From Acidobacteriota bacterium (GTDB taxonomy: Bacteria; Acidobacteriota; Terriglobia; Terriglobales; Acidobacteriaceae), in NCBI GenBank assembly GCA_021779695.1, contig JAJYAE010000054.1, forward strand, positions 1 to 18,150: 18,150 bases of DNA, given 5' to 3'. The position numbers and the translations under genes were made by a program. The notes under the pieces were generated by a model. The model had not been told where the DNA came from, ran no database searches, and was given only the letters and a program-made list of their open reading frames with translations. How positions within the stretch are numbered: the stretch's first letter is position 1; every line of letters starts with the position of its first letter. Below are positions 9,601 through 16,866 of the stretch, piece by piece.

Positions 9601-12600
9601 TCGGCGATCAGCAATCGCGCGGCTTGGGCCGCATCTCGATCCTCATGCCCCAAATCGATGGCGCGACAAGTGATTGAGGGAATTTCCCTGGTCACAACGC
9701 GCGCCGGGCCCATCAAGACGGCTCGCTCAGGATGATGGATTGCCTCGCCCCCTACCTGCTGCAAGCGATTCGAGACCAGCAAGATTTCGAGATCAGGAAT
9801 GTCGCGATTCGCAAAGGCCTGCGCCAGAAAGAGTGGCGTGAAAAAGCTGCGGTCAAGCAACTCTTCTGTCGTCACTCGGTCACTTTCGAGCAGGATCGAC
9901 CACAGGTAGAGGATTCGACACTTTTCAAACCCTGCATCGACCAAGTGATCCACCAGGCGGACAGAGTCCTCGCGGGAGCCAGGAGCCATTGTGAAATGGG
10001 CTTGCTTCGTCGAACGGAAGCCCTTCCCTATGTCAACCGTTGCAACGCGATGTCCCGCAGCAGTAAGTTGCTTCGCGACCTCATCGCTAATCTTGAGGGA
10101 GTCCCGGAAAATTACCCACGAGCCGCGTTGTGACGACTCCGCTGCGGTTGGGGGCGCCAACTTCCATGCGGATTGATAGGTCCACAGTGAACCTTCCTTT
10201 TGGGCTGGCCTTTCAGAGGCAGGAGCAGGAGACTCGAAACGAGGATCGGGCTCAATCCAGAATTTTTGATGCTCAAAAGGATAGGTTGGCAATGGAACCC
10301 GTTGAACTGAGTCAGGTGCATGCATCGCACGCCAGTCCAAGGTGGCACCAATTGCCCATATTTGTCCGGCCGTATGGAGTGCGCAGCGAAGACTCGACAT
10401 CTTTTCGCGCGGGTGCGGCAGAGTCTGAAATGCCTTTGCCCCGGCGCCACCCATCTGCCGCGCATGCGATGTCAAGACGTTGCCAGGACCAGCTTCGATG
10501 AGAAGTTGGTCAGGCGTCTTCAGCAACTCCGCAAGACAATCAGAGAAACGCACAGTGCTGCGAATGTGGCGTGCCCAGTAGGCTGGGTCAGTCGCTTCTT
10601 CCGACTTGATCCAGGATCCAGTGACATTGGACAGATAGGGAATTGCCGGTGACTTCAGAGCGGTGCGACGCACCTCGGCCTCAAATGGAGCAAGCACCGG
10701 GTCCATCATGGCGGAATGAAAAGCATGTGAGGTCAACAGGCGCCGACACTCCACCCCACGGGCCGTCATCTCCGATTCGAAGGCGGCAATTTCATCCGAA
10801 GGACCGGAAACGACGCACGTATTTGGATTATTGATGGCCGCGACTGTAACCGTACCTGCTAACTCAACCTCGCTTGCTGGAAGTTGGATCGCCAGCATGG
10901 CACCGGGGGGAAGATCGAAAATCATCCGCCCGCGCAGCGCAACCAATCGCAATGCGTCTTCCAGAGAGAAGACGCCGGCAAGGCTCGCCGCGACGTACTC
11001 ACCGATGCTGTGACCGACCATGGCAGAGGGCTGAATGCCGAGATTCTTCCACCAGCAAGCCGCAGCGTATTCCACCGCAAACAATGCAGGCTGCGTCAGC
11101 CAAGTTTCCTGAAGTCTTTGTGCTGCGGCTTCGCGCTGGTTTTCGGCTGGGTAAATTACATCCACAAGGTCGATACCGAGATATGGACGCAGAACCTCAG
11201 CGCATCTGCGAAGCGCATTCCTGAAGACCGGCTCGTGCCGATCATGGTCCAAACCCATTTCAACGTATTGCGAGCCCTGCCCCGGAAACAGGAAGGCGAC
11301 CGCGGGTGAAGTTCGGTTCGCAGTTCCGGATATCGGTGCCTTGGAAACCGGCCCGGGTGTAACTGCATATCCCTCAGAACCCGCCTCAACGACGCAAGCA
11401 CGACGATGCGAAAAGGCCTGCCGCCCGATTTGGCAAGTCCAAGCGATGTCAGCCAGATGCAAGTCTGGATGTTCATGAATATGTGCGCTGAGTCGAGTCC
11501 ATGCCTGATCCGCAGCGACTTGGGACTTGCCGGATGTCATCACCAATTCATAAGGCTTGCTCGTCCGCTGCAAGCGCCGTTCCGGCGCTTCTTCAAGGAC
11601 AAGATGCGCATTGGTGCCGCCAATGCCGAGGGCGGTCACGCCCGCTCGGCGGGGCTTGTCTTTACGGTCCCATGGCGTCAACTGACTCGCTATAAGAAAG
11701 GGACTCGCGTCGAGTTCGATATGCGGATTGATGGATTTGAAATGGAGAGTAGGAGGAATCTCAGCGTGCTCCAAGGCGAGCGCAGCCTTCATTAATCCGC
11801 CCACCCCTGCGGCTGCATCCAAATGGCCGAGATTCGATTTGAGAGATCCGAGCGCGCAGAATCGGGAACGTTGGGTCGTCCTGCGAAACGCCTGGGTCAG
11901 CGCCCGCACTTCGATCGGATCGCCCACCTTCGTCCCGGTACCATGAGCCTCGACGTAGTCAATATCGTCTGCAGAGACTCCAGAGAAATCGAGGGCTTCA
12001 GCGATGACCTCTGCCTGACCATCGACGCTGGGTGCAAGGTAGCCGACTTTGCGGCCGCCGTCGTTATTGATTGCGGACCCTAGAATTACGGCGCGAATAT
12101 GATCGCGGTCTTGAATCGCATCTTCCAGGCGCCTTAATACGACGATTCCCAGTCCGCTGGCGAAGACGGTTCCGCTGGAGGAGACGTCAAATGCCCGGCA
12201 ATGTCCATCGCGCGAAAGGATCTCGCCTTCGCGGTATAGATAGCCCAGGCCGTGCGGCACCTCAATCGTGACGCCACCCGCCAGCGCCATATCGCATTCA
12301 AAGTTCAGCAAGCTCTGGCACGCCAGATGCACCGCGACGAGCGATGTTGAACATGCGGTTTGCACGTTGATGCTCGGTCCGCGCAGATCCAACTGATAGG
12401 AGACACGTGTCGCCAGCACATCCTTGTCGTTGCCAGTCTGCTTGAGCTGGAAGAGTCCGGCAGACTCGACAAGCCGGCGATTTGCCAGGAGGTTGTGAAT
12501 CAGGTAGCTATTCAGTCCGGACCCGGCGAAGACTCCAATCGAGCCAGGAAATCGCTGGGGTGGGCACGCCGCGTCCTCCAGCGCCTCCCATGCGCACTCG

Positions 12601-12881
12601 AGGAAATGCCGGTGTTGCGGATCCATGATGGCCGCATCCCGAGGGCTGAAGCCAAAGAATGACGCATCGAAGAGAGCGACGTCATCCAAGATGGCTGCGC
12701 GCTTGACGTAATTAGCCAGAGACACTTCTTCAGGTGTCGCTCCGGCTTGCAGCAACTCTTCATCAGTCAAATCGCGAATCGATTCAACACCATTCCGAAG
12801 GTTGCGCCAGAACTCTTCGACATTGCGCGCGCCGGGAAAACGCCCAGCCATACCGACAATGGCGATCGCGGAGGATTTCAT
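6666..12881 (-). CDS. type I polyketide synthase, single module KS-AT-KR-DH-ACP-TE
   Basis: This 2071-residue protein is one complete extension and release module. KS is about 5-430 with Cys177 (TACSTS), His313 (EAHGTGT) and His353 (NLGHLDAA). AT is about 528-830 with Ser625 (GHSIGEY) and HAFH at 719-722, the malonyl-type motif. KR is about 897-1330, including its non-catalytic half: NADPH motif TGGFGALG (1138-1145), LDD (1241-1243) and K1261, S1285, Y1298, N1302, so it should be active and B-type. DH is about 1340-1620 with His1368 and Asp1539. The carrier domain is about 1703-1770, with Ser1734 in a PCP-like LGGHSL. The thioesterase is about 1795-2065, with Ser1876 (GLSYGG), Asp1903 and His2040. 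KR precedes DH, the reverse of the usual order. There is no N-terminal docking helix; the KS begins at residue 4. The ATG lies 9 bases after the NRPS stop. The KS probably accepts glycyl-PCP from that NRPS. Confidence 0.95.
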   Translation of the reverse strand: MKSSAIAIVGMAGRFPGARNVEEFWRNLRNGVESIRDLTDEELLQAGATPEEVSLANYVKRAAILDDVALFDASFFGFSPRDAAIMDPQHRHFLECAWEALEDAACPPQRFPGSIGVFAGSGLNSYLIHNLLANRRLVESAGLFQLKQTGNDKDVLATRVSYQLDLRGPSINVQTACSTSLVAVHLACQSLLNFECDMALAGGVTIEVPHGLGYLYREGEILSRDGHCRAFDVSSSGTVFASGLGIVVLRRLEDAIQDRDHIRAVILGSAINNDGGRKVGYLAPSVDGQAEVIAEALDFSGVSADDIDYVEAHGTGTKVGDPIEVRALTQAFRRTTQRSRFCALGSLKSNLGHLDAAAGVGGLMKAALALEHAEIPPTLHFKSINPHIELDASPFLIASQLTPWDRKDKPRRAGVTALGIGGTNAHLVLEEAPERRLQRTSKPYELVMTSGKSQVAADQAWTRLSAHIHEHPDLHLADIAWTCQIGRQAFSHRRACVVEAGSEGYAVTPGPVSKAPISGTANRTSPAVAFLFPGQGSQYVEMGLDHDRHEPVFRNALRRCAEVLRPYLGIDLVDVIYPAENQREAAAQRLQETWLTQPALFAVEYAAACWWKNLGIQPSAMVGHSIGEYVAASLAGVFSLEDALRLVALRGRMIFDLPPGAMLAIQLPASEVELAGTVTVAAINNPNTCVVSGPSDEIAAFESEMTARGVECRRLLTSHAFHSAMMDPVLAPFEAEVRRTALKSPAIPYLSNVTGSWIKSEEATDPAYWARHIRSTVRFSDCLAELLKTPDQLLIEAGPGNVLTSHARQMGGAGAKAFQTLPHPREKMSSLRCALHTAGQIWAIGATLDWRAMHAPDSVQRVPLPTYPFEHQKFWIEPDPRFESPAPASERPAQKEGSLWTYQSAWKLAPPTAAESSQRGSWVIFRDSLKISDEVAKQLTAAGHRVATVDIGKGFRSTKQAHFTMAPGSREDSVRLVDHLVDAGFEKCRILYLWSILLESDRVTTEELLDRSFFTPLFLAQAFANRDIPDLEILLVSNRLQQVGGEAIHHPERAVLMGPARVVTREIPSITCRAIDLGHEDRDAAQAARLLIAEALVEDKRNAVYRNGERFAEALEPFNLATRTERRKLRHNGVYLITGGFGALGLALAEHLARTFAARLILVGRAGVVAETQWQESLDDPALFEQEKDRIRRLISIRKAAGGLLLETADVLNPTEMRRVVAEAKTRFGKIDGVFHAAGVLDDGPLMLKSKESALRVLDPKVRGTLVLEDALRTEDLDCLVLFSSISAILPPAGQIDYAAANAFLDAFAASRRGVVTAINWGAWIDGGMGARSVSPHPWLERRLLDTPQAIVFASEMSRAKNWVVAEHAFKSGRCLVPGTGYLELVTGAFARGSIELPVELQDVYFLAPLTFDKDQSREVRVQLKRSEVGLASQVSFDFSVVASGEAWREHCTGRIAVGRPPEHLRADIQAIAARCGRRQITFDEQHRTEQERYFTFGARWRSLKSIGIGDGEGWAELELDPAFAAETSTLHLHPALMDMVTGCALYLTEQYQGSNELYFPVSYKKIRLFRPLPPRVFSHIRPHSDNIVHGEFERFDITVYDQTGETVADIEGFAMRRIEEASKAVWDSNWVQSGDTRRAAELFDATPIIGIRAADGVEILTRILQCDAPVNLVVTAQPVEIEKANSSPATAASTREPAADSSVEDTIAGWFEELLGVEKVGPDDDFFSLGGHSLVGIRLFAKMKNRFKVDLELATLFQARTVRQLAELVPNSATPVTTALAASRTEPSKWSYLVPIQPSGNRVPMFFVHAVGGEVLFYQPLASALGNDQPVYAFRPYLSVHQGGPAVTLTEMAAAYVKEMRAMLPNGPYLIGGLSYGGLVAVEMARELVAQGVEPTLVAVMDASVPGSSKRLGVRDQVSALFDNLRRDGSMYLLRKARLKRKYLTRKIVHQAQLLMASRHNHKNGKAPANLRYAQIEDAHVRAIAHHEFKPYSGSIMLLRAANRGYEGVTSLSEIEDPTLGWGKLILGKLDICDVPANHLNMLLEPNVHEVARLLAQAALRHSQQATPLK

Positions 12882-12890
12882 GGAATCTCT

Positions 12891-14741
12891 CTAGCGTTGG
12901 CGAGCCAGCCGACGACGCTGCGCTCGATCTGAACTTCCCCCATTCACGGCAGCCCCTTCCAGATGCGCGGCAAGCGCGTTGATCGTGGGAAACTGAAACA
13001 AATCGACAAGTGAAATCTCCCGACTTAGCTCCTCCTGCAGTCTGGAATGGACCTCTGCAACCGTCAATGAGTGTGCGCCAAGGTCGAAGAAATTCTCATC
13101 GTAAGAAAATGCGCCGACGCCGAGCGCATCCTGCCAGGTGCGTGCGACCAATTCAGCCAGTTCATGGCGCGGCTCTGTCGAATGCCCGGCGTGATCAACC
13201 GTAGCCGCCTGCGGCGGCGGCATGTTCAGCAAAGCTTTACGGTCAATTTTTCCATTGTCCGTCATTGGAAGGCGCGGCAAAAGCACGATGGCGGACGGGA
13301 CCATGAATTCCGGAAGACGCTCAGCGAGCGCAGTTCGAAGGCTGGCCCCATGGACTTGCACCGATGCCTCGGGAACGACATACGCAACGAGGCGCGGATC
13401 GCCTTCCCGGTCTTCGCGCAGAACGATAACAGCCTGACGGATTCCGGACATCTGCTCCAGCACCGCCTCTATCTCGCCGGGCTCAATGCGGTGCCCGCGC
13501 AATTTGATCTGGTAATCATTCCTTCCGAGGAAGTCCAAGCCCCCATCCGGGCGAAACCTTGCCAGGTCTCCCGTGCGGTACACACGACGCCCTTCGCAAA
13601 CGGGCGGGTTGAGAAATCGTTCCGCTGTCAACTCCGGCTGGTTTAGATATCCCCGCGCAACTCCATCTCCACCAATGAACAGTTCACCAGGCTCTCCATG
13701 CGGAACCGGCTGCAATGCAGCGTCCAAGAGATAGACCTGAGTGTTTGCAATCGGTGTTCCGATTGAAACAGTGGTTCCGGACTCTTCCACGCGGCCGCAG
13801 GTTGACCATACGGTTGTCTCTGTCGGGCCATACATGTTGAGAATCTCGCTGTGAAAGACCTGACGCAGCACTCGAATCAGGGAAGAAGGGACCGCTTCGC
13901 CACCGAGAAGCATCTTACTGAGCCCTCCAAGAGAGGCGAAAGCTCGCGTATCCAATATCATCAGCCTCGCGAGGGACGGTGTCATCTGCAGATGTGTGAC
14001 ACCGTGAAGCTGGATCTCATCTGCAACCCCGGACCAACCATCTTCACCATGCAGAACGACGGTAAAGCCACGGGTCAGCGTCCACAAGAGCTCCAGAACT
14101 GAAATGTCGAACGAGATGCTGGTAACCGCGAGCCAAACACCGGGTGATGTGCCCAGAATCTGGTCCATCGCGGCAAAGAAGTTCAGCACATTGCGATGCT
14201 CGATCATGACACCTTTGGGCTTGCCGGTGGAGCCCGACGTATAGATGACATAGGCCAGATCCGTGGAAGAGCCCCTCGCATCCATCGATTCAAGCTGCCC
14301 GCGGGGTTCATCTGCCAGGACCACGGCCGGGCCGCTCGGCAGACTCGAGAGTTGGTCTTGCGTGTGAGACGTGGCGAGCAAGACTTTCATGGCGGAGTCT
14401 TCGATGATCCACGCGAGGCGATCCTGCGGGTAGGAGGGGTCGAGTGGTACATAGGCGCCGCCCGCTTTCAGGATGCCCAGCATGGCTACCATGAGATCGA
14501 TATTCCGCTCCACAGCAAGTCCCACCAACGAACCTGGGCCTACTCCCTGCTGCTTCAAGCATGCCGCCAGCACCCCCGAACGGGCATCCAGATCCCGATA
14601 GCAGAGGCTGGTCGTACCGGCCACGACTGCGACCGCATCCGGAGTCCGCGCAGCCTGTTGAATGAAGGCTTCGGCCACTGTGGTATCGCGCGGATAGTCG
14701 ACTACCTGGCCGTATCGCTCATGCTCCGCAACGGCTGACAT
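12891..14741 (-). CDS. NRPS loading protein A-PCP, predicted glycine-specific
   Basis: The 616-residue protein has one adenylation domain (about 15-510) and one peptidyl carrier domain (about 525-595), with no condensation domain. This is the layout of a loading protein that activates an amino acid with ATP and holds it as a thioester. Motifs are A3 YTSGSTGKPKG (167-177), A4 FDISVLE (211-217), A5 MYGPTETT (303-310), A7 YRTGDLARF (from 388), A8 GRNDYQIKLRGHRIEPGEIE (406-425), A10 NGKIDRKAL (496-504, with K498), and PCP FFDLGAHSL with Ser558. Aligned by eye to GrsA, the specificity residues are D212, I213, L216, Q252, L278, G280, M303, V311, W312 and K498. This differs from the published glycine code only by L to M and I to V. 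The ATG at 14741 is chosen over the longer ORF because GGAGG lies 6 bases upstream. It overlaps the carbamoyltransferase end by 23 bases. The C-terminus is a short basic tail (RRRLARQR) that might help docking to the PKS. Confidence 0.95.
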   Translation of the reverse strand: MSAVAEHERYGQVVDYPRDTTVAEAFIQQAARTPDAVAVVAGTTSLCYRDLDARSGVLAACLKQQGVGPGSLVGLAVERNIDLMVAMLGILKAGGAYVPLDPSYPQDRLAWIIEDSAMKVLLATSHTQDQLSSLPSGPAVVLADEPRGQLESMDARGSSTDLAYVIYTSGSTGKPKGVMIEHRNVLNFFAAMDQILGTSPGVWLAVTSISFDISVLELLWTLTRGFTVVLHGEDGWSGVADEIQLHGVTHLQMTPSLARLMILDTRAFASLGGLSKMLLGGEAVPSSLIRVLRQVFHSEILNMYGPTETTVWSTCGRVEESGTTVSIGTPIANTQVYLLDAALQPVPHGEPGELFIGGDGVARGYLNQPELTAERFLNPPVCEGRRVYRTGDLARFRPDGGLDFLGRNDYQIKLRGHRIEPGEIEAVLEQMSGIRQAVIVLREDREGDPRLVAYVVPEASVQVHGASLRTALAERLPEFMVPSAIVLLPRLPMTDNGKIDRKALLNMPPPQAATVDHAGHSTEPRHELAELVARTWQDALGVGAFSYDENFFDLGAHSLTVAEVHSRLQEELSREISLVDLFQFPTINALAAHLEGAAVNGGSSDRAQRRRLARQR

Positions 14742-16479
14742 AGTAGTCCTCCAGGAACAAATCTTCGATACCGGTGCCGAGGAACGTCTCAATGGCTTCT
14801 TCTGGCGTATTCACGATGGGCTGTCCTTTAACGTTGAAACTTGTATTCAACACCATCTGGCATCCAGTTACTTCTCCGACGGCACGCAACAGCGAATGAA
14901 AATCCGGATTGTCTTCCGCCGAGACAGTCTGCAGTCTTGCCGAGCCGTTGACGTGCGTGATGGCCGGGAACGATGCGCGAAACTCCGGGCGCACATCCAC
15001 GATCGAAATCATGTAGGGCAAATCGGTATTGGGAGCGACTTCGAACCAGCGATGCGCCTCTTCAATCGCGCAGGCGGGTGCAAATGGCCGGAATGCCTCG
15101 CGCTTCTTCACCATGGCGTTGATGCGGTCACGCATCTCCGGGTGGCTAGGGTCTGCAAGAATGCTTCGTCCTCCCAGAGCCCGTGGACCATACTCCATTC
15201 TCCCGCGGAACCAGGCGATCACACGTCCCGCGGCGATCAACCGAGCCGCTGCGGCAAAAGTGGCGACTGGCGAATCCAGCTTCTTCCATTCGATTCTGCC
15301 ATCGAAATGACGAAGCGCCGCTTGAATATCAGCGTCTCCATACGCGGGTCCCAGCAGTGGAACGGGCATCCTGATCTGGGGTAATGGATCGTGCAGAGAA
15401 GCGCGATAGAGCGCCGCGCCCAGCGCCGTGCCATCATCACCCGCCACCGGCTGAATGAACACTTCATCGAATAGGCGGGACCGGACGAGCTTACCGTTTG
15501 CGGTGCAGTTCAATGCGACACCGCCGGCCAGCGCAACGCGACGCATCCCTGTCTGTCTGCCGAAATGCTCGCAGACATGCATCACGACACGCTCCAGACA
15601 TTCCTGCAGCGCGGCGGCCACATCCTCGTGCACACTATTGACGGACTGGTTCACCTGGCGGCGGGGAACCAGATTCTCGTCGAGCCAGGCTCGCGTCGCG
15701 AGATAGCTTTCCCGCTCTGCTCGCGTCTGGTTCATCTTCAGAATCGGAATTCGAATGGTTCCATCCTCGCGAAGCTCCACAATCTTCTCAAAGAATGAAC
15801 GATATCTTGCCGGATTACCATAAGGCGCTAGCCCCATGATTTTGTACTCATCGGAGTTGAAATCGAATCCCAAATGTAAGGTCACGAGCGAGTACAAAAC
15901 GCCGATCGAGTCATTCGCGCCGACCGTGCGAAGCTTCTTCAGGGTACCGTTGGTGAAGGTATAGACACTGAGACTTTCTACTTCGCCCATTGCATCGTTG
16001 ACGACCACAAGGCATTCATCCCAACCGGAAACAAAAGCCGCGCTGGCGGCGTGCGCCAGGTGGTGTCCTACCGAGACGACTCTCTCTTCCGGAAAACCGG
16101 GCAGCTCGCGTCTTACCTGCGCAATGAGGGCTTCCCGTGAAAAGACCGCCTGATACAACTCCTCAGACACAGGATCCTGCGTATAAAGGGAGCGATAGGG
16201 TGCGTAGTCGAACCCGTGCGCGATCTCGTCGATCTCGCCAATCGAGATGCCCGCCTTTTGCAAGCAGAAGTGAATTGCGTCGATTGGAAAGCTACCCGTG
16301 TGCTTCTTCCCCGAAAACCGCTCCTGTTCAGCAGCCGCGACAATTCGTCCATCTACGATCAGTGCGGCTGCAGCATCCATCCCTTGGGCAATACGGTATT
16401 CTCGCTCTTCCAGTCCAGGCCATTTTGCCATCTTGAAGGTGACGGCGTTCTCTAAGCCACTGATGCCAATAATTTTCAT
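14719..16479 (-). CDS. O-carbamoyltransferase of the NodU/CmcH/TobZ family
   Basis: Enzymes of this family use carbamoyl phosphate and ATP to form carbamoyl-adenylate and pass the carbamoyl group to a hydroxyl of a small metabolite. The product is 586 residues, a typical length. The N-terminal Kae1-like domain shows GHHLAHAASA (138-147), with the metal-binding His residues, and NDAMGE (161-166) in place of the usual DGxGE. It also has the nucleotide-binding LAGGVALNCTANGKL (317-331) and GDDGTALGA (347-355). The C-terminal domain has YGPRALGGRSILADP (430-444), KKREAFRPFAP (458-468) and LNTSFNVKGQPIVNTPEEAI (544-563). The ATG at 16479 is chosen because GGAAGG lies 6 bases upstream and MKIIGISG is a normal family start; the 55 extra codons of the longer ORF look non-coding. 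It is the first gene of the tight three-gene unit, so it probably modifies the NRPS-PKS product or a bound intermediate. The acceptor cannot be read from the sequence. Confidence 0.93.
   Translation of the reverse strand: MKIIGISGLENAVTFKMAKWPGLEEREYRIAQGMDAAAALIVDGRIVAAAEQERFSGKKHTGSFPIDAIHFCLQKAGISIGEIDEIAHGFDYAPYRSLYTQDPVSEELYQAVFSREALIAQVRRELPGFPEERVVSVGHHLAHAASAAFVSGWDECLVVVNDAMGEVESLSVYTFTNGTLKKLRTVGANDSIGVLYSLVTLHLGFDFNSDEYKIMGLAPYGNPARYRSFFEKIVELREDGTIRIPILKMNQTRAERESYLATRAWLDENLVPRRQVNQSVNSVHEDVAAALQECLERVVMHVCEHFGRQTGMRRVALAGGVALNCTANGKLVRSRLFDEVFIQPVAGDDGTALGAALYRASLHDPLPQIRMPVPLLGPAYGDADIQAALRHFDGRIEWKKLDSPVATFAAAARLIAAGRVIAWFRGRMEYGPRALGGRSILADPSHPEMRDRINAMVKKREAFRPFAPACAIEEAHRWFEVAPNTDLPYMISIVDVRPEFRASFPAITHVNGSARLQTVSAEDNPDFHSLLRAVGEVTGCQMVLNTSFNVKGQPIVNTPEEAIETFLGTGIEDLFLEDYYVSRCGA
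14748..14752 (-). promoter_or_regulatory. ribosome-binding site of the A-PCP gene, inside the carbamoyltransferase coding end
   Basis: GGAGG on the minus strand sits 6 bases upstream of the ATG at 14741 and lies within the last codons of the carbamoyltransferase gene. It fixes the NRPS start and suggests translational coupling between the two genes. Confidence 0.75.
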
Positions 16480-16485
16480 TGCTAA

Positions 16486-16491
16486 CCTTCC
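16486..16491 (-). promoter_or_regulatory. ribosome-binding site of the carbamoyltransferase gene
   Basis: GGAAGG on the minus strand lies 6 bases upstream of the ATG at 16479. It selects this start over the ORF start at 16644. Confidence 0.7.
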
Positions 16492-16564
16492 AAGGCAAAC
16501 GGGTGGAACTCTAAACCTACGCGGGCCACGAGGCGACTCGGGAAACGGAACCCAGCATAGCTCA

Positions 16565-16580
16565 AATGTAGTCTTACATT
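16565..16580. promoter_or_regulatory. 16-base inverted repeat, candidate operator upstream of the carbamoyltransferase gene
   Basis: aatgta (16565-16570), four bases, then tacatt (16575-16580) form a perfect 6+6 inverted repeat 85 bases upstream of the carbamoyltransferase ATG. It lies just upstream of a possible minus-strand -10 (TATGCT). Such AT-rich dyads are typical binding sites for small dimeric repressors, but the regulator is unknown and is not encoded in the window. Confidence 0.4.
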
Positions 16581-16612
16581 CACAGACATGCAGTGACCTT
16601 ATCACTTTCGTG

Positions 16613-16702
16613 TCATAGGCTTTCGACCGTTGCCCATGCCGCAAAGGAAAGCTCGTGCGCTTTGAATGACGATTGAACGCCCGCTCGCATGGGGCTAGCC
16701 AT
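16613..16702 (-). CDS. candidate 29-residue small ORF in the cluster leader
   Basis: ATG 16700-16702 opens a 29-codon frame ending in TGA at 16613. The product begins MASPMRAGVQSSFKAHEL and ends WATVESL. Its best evidence is an AGGAAGG Shine-Dalgarno 4 bases upstream, better than that of several real genes here. It has no homologue I recognise. It is neither strongly hydrophobic nor Cys-rich. It lies between the tandem repeat and the carbamoyltransferase start, so it could be a leader peptide or a small protein made with the cluster. Chance is a serious alternative at this length. Confidence 0.3.
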   Translation of the reverse strand: MASPMRAGVQSSFKAHELSFAAWATVESL

Positions 16703-16750
16703 TTTGCCTTCCTCTCCGAGGCTCCAAAATCTCCTTCAAACCTCAGATGC

Positions 16751-16778
16751 TGCGAGTCCTACTATGCGAGTCCTACTA
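16751..16778. repeat. perfect 14-base tandem direct repeat in the cluster leader
   Basis: The unit tgcgagtcctacta occurs at 16751-16764 and again, without a gap or mismatch, at 16765-16778. The 14-base period is not a whole number of helical turns. It could be a pair of regulator half-sites or a recent slippage duplication. It lies 49 bases upstream of the small ORF and about 270 bases upstream of the carbamoyltransferase. Confidence 0.8.
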
Positions 16779-16866
16779 AAATTCAGATTCGACGGATCAA
16801 GTAACTACGCGCCGCTTGCCGCAGTGGCTGAAGGAAGCCCTTTGCAGATCTGCCGAGTCCTTTGAC

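Larger units (their letters stand above)
16480..16866. other. 387-base leader region between the acyltransferase and carbamoyltransferase genes
   Basis: This gap is the probable control region of the carbamoyltransferase-NRPS-PKS unit. Reading down the minus strand it holds a perfect 14-base tandem repeat (16751-16778), a 29-codon ORF with its own ribosome-binding site (16613-16702), and an inverted repeat (16565-16580). No clear terminator follows the acyltransferase stop at 16867, so read-through from that gene is also possible. Weak promoter candidates exist (TTGATC at 16795-16800 with a poor -10 sixteen bases on; TATGCT near 16555-16560), none compelling. Confidence 0.6.

Noticed and set aside
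9732..10133. 133-codon plus-strand ORF and other long plus-strand ORFs inside the PKS
   Set aside because: They are antisense shadows of a 2071-codon gene with intact catalytic motifs; the translations show no domain.
16480..16644. N-terminal extension of the carbamoyltransferase by 55 codons
   Set aside because: The extra residues look random, the good GGAAGG site is in front of ATG 16479, and MKIIGISG is a normal family N-terminus.
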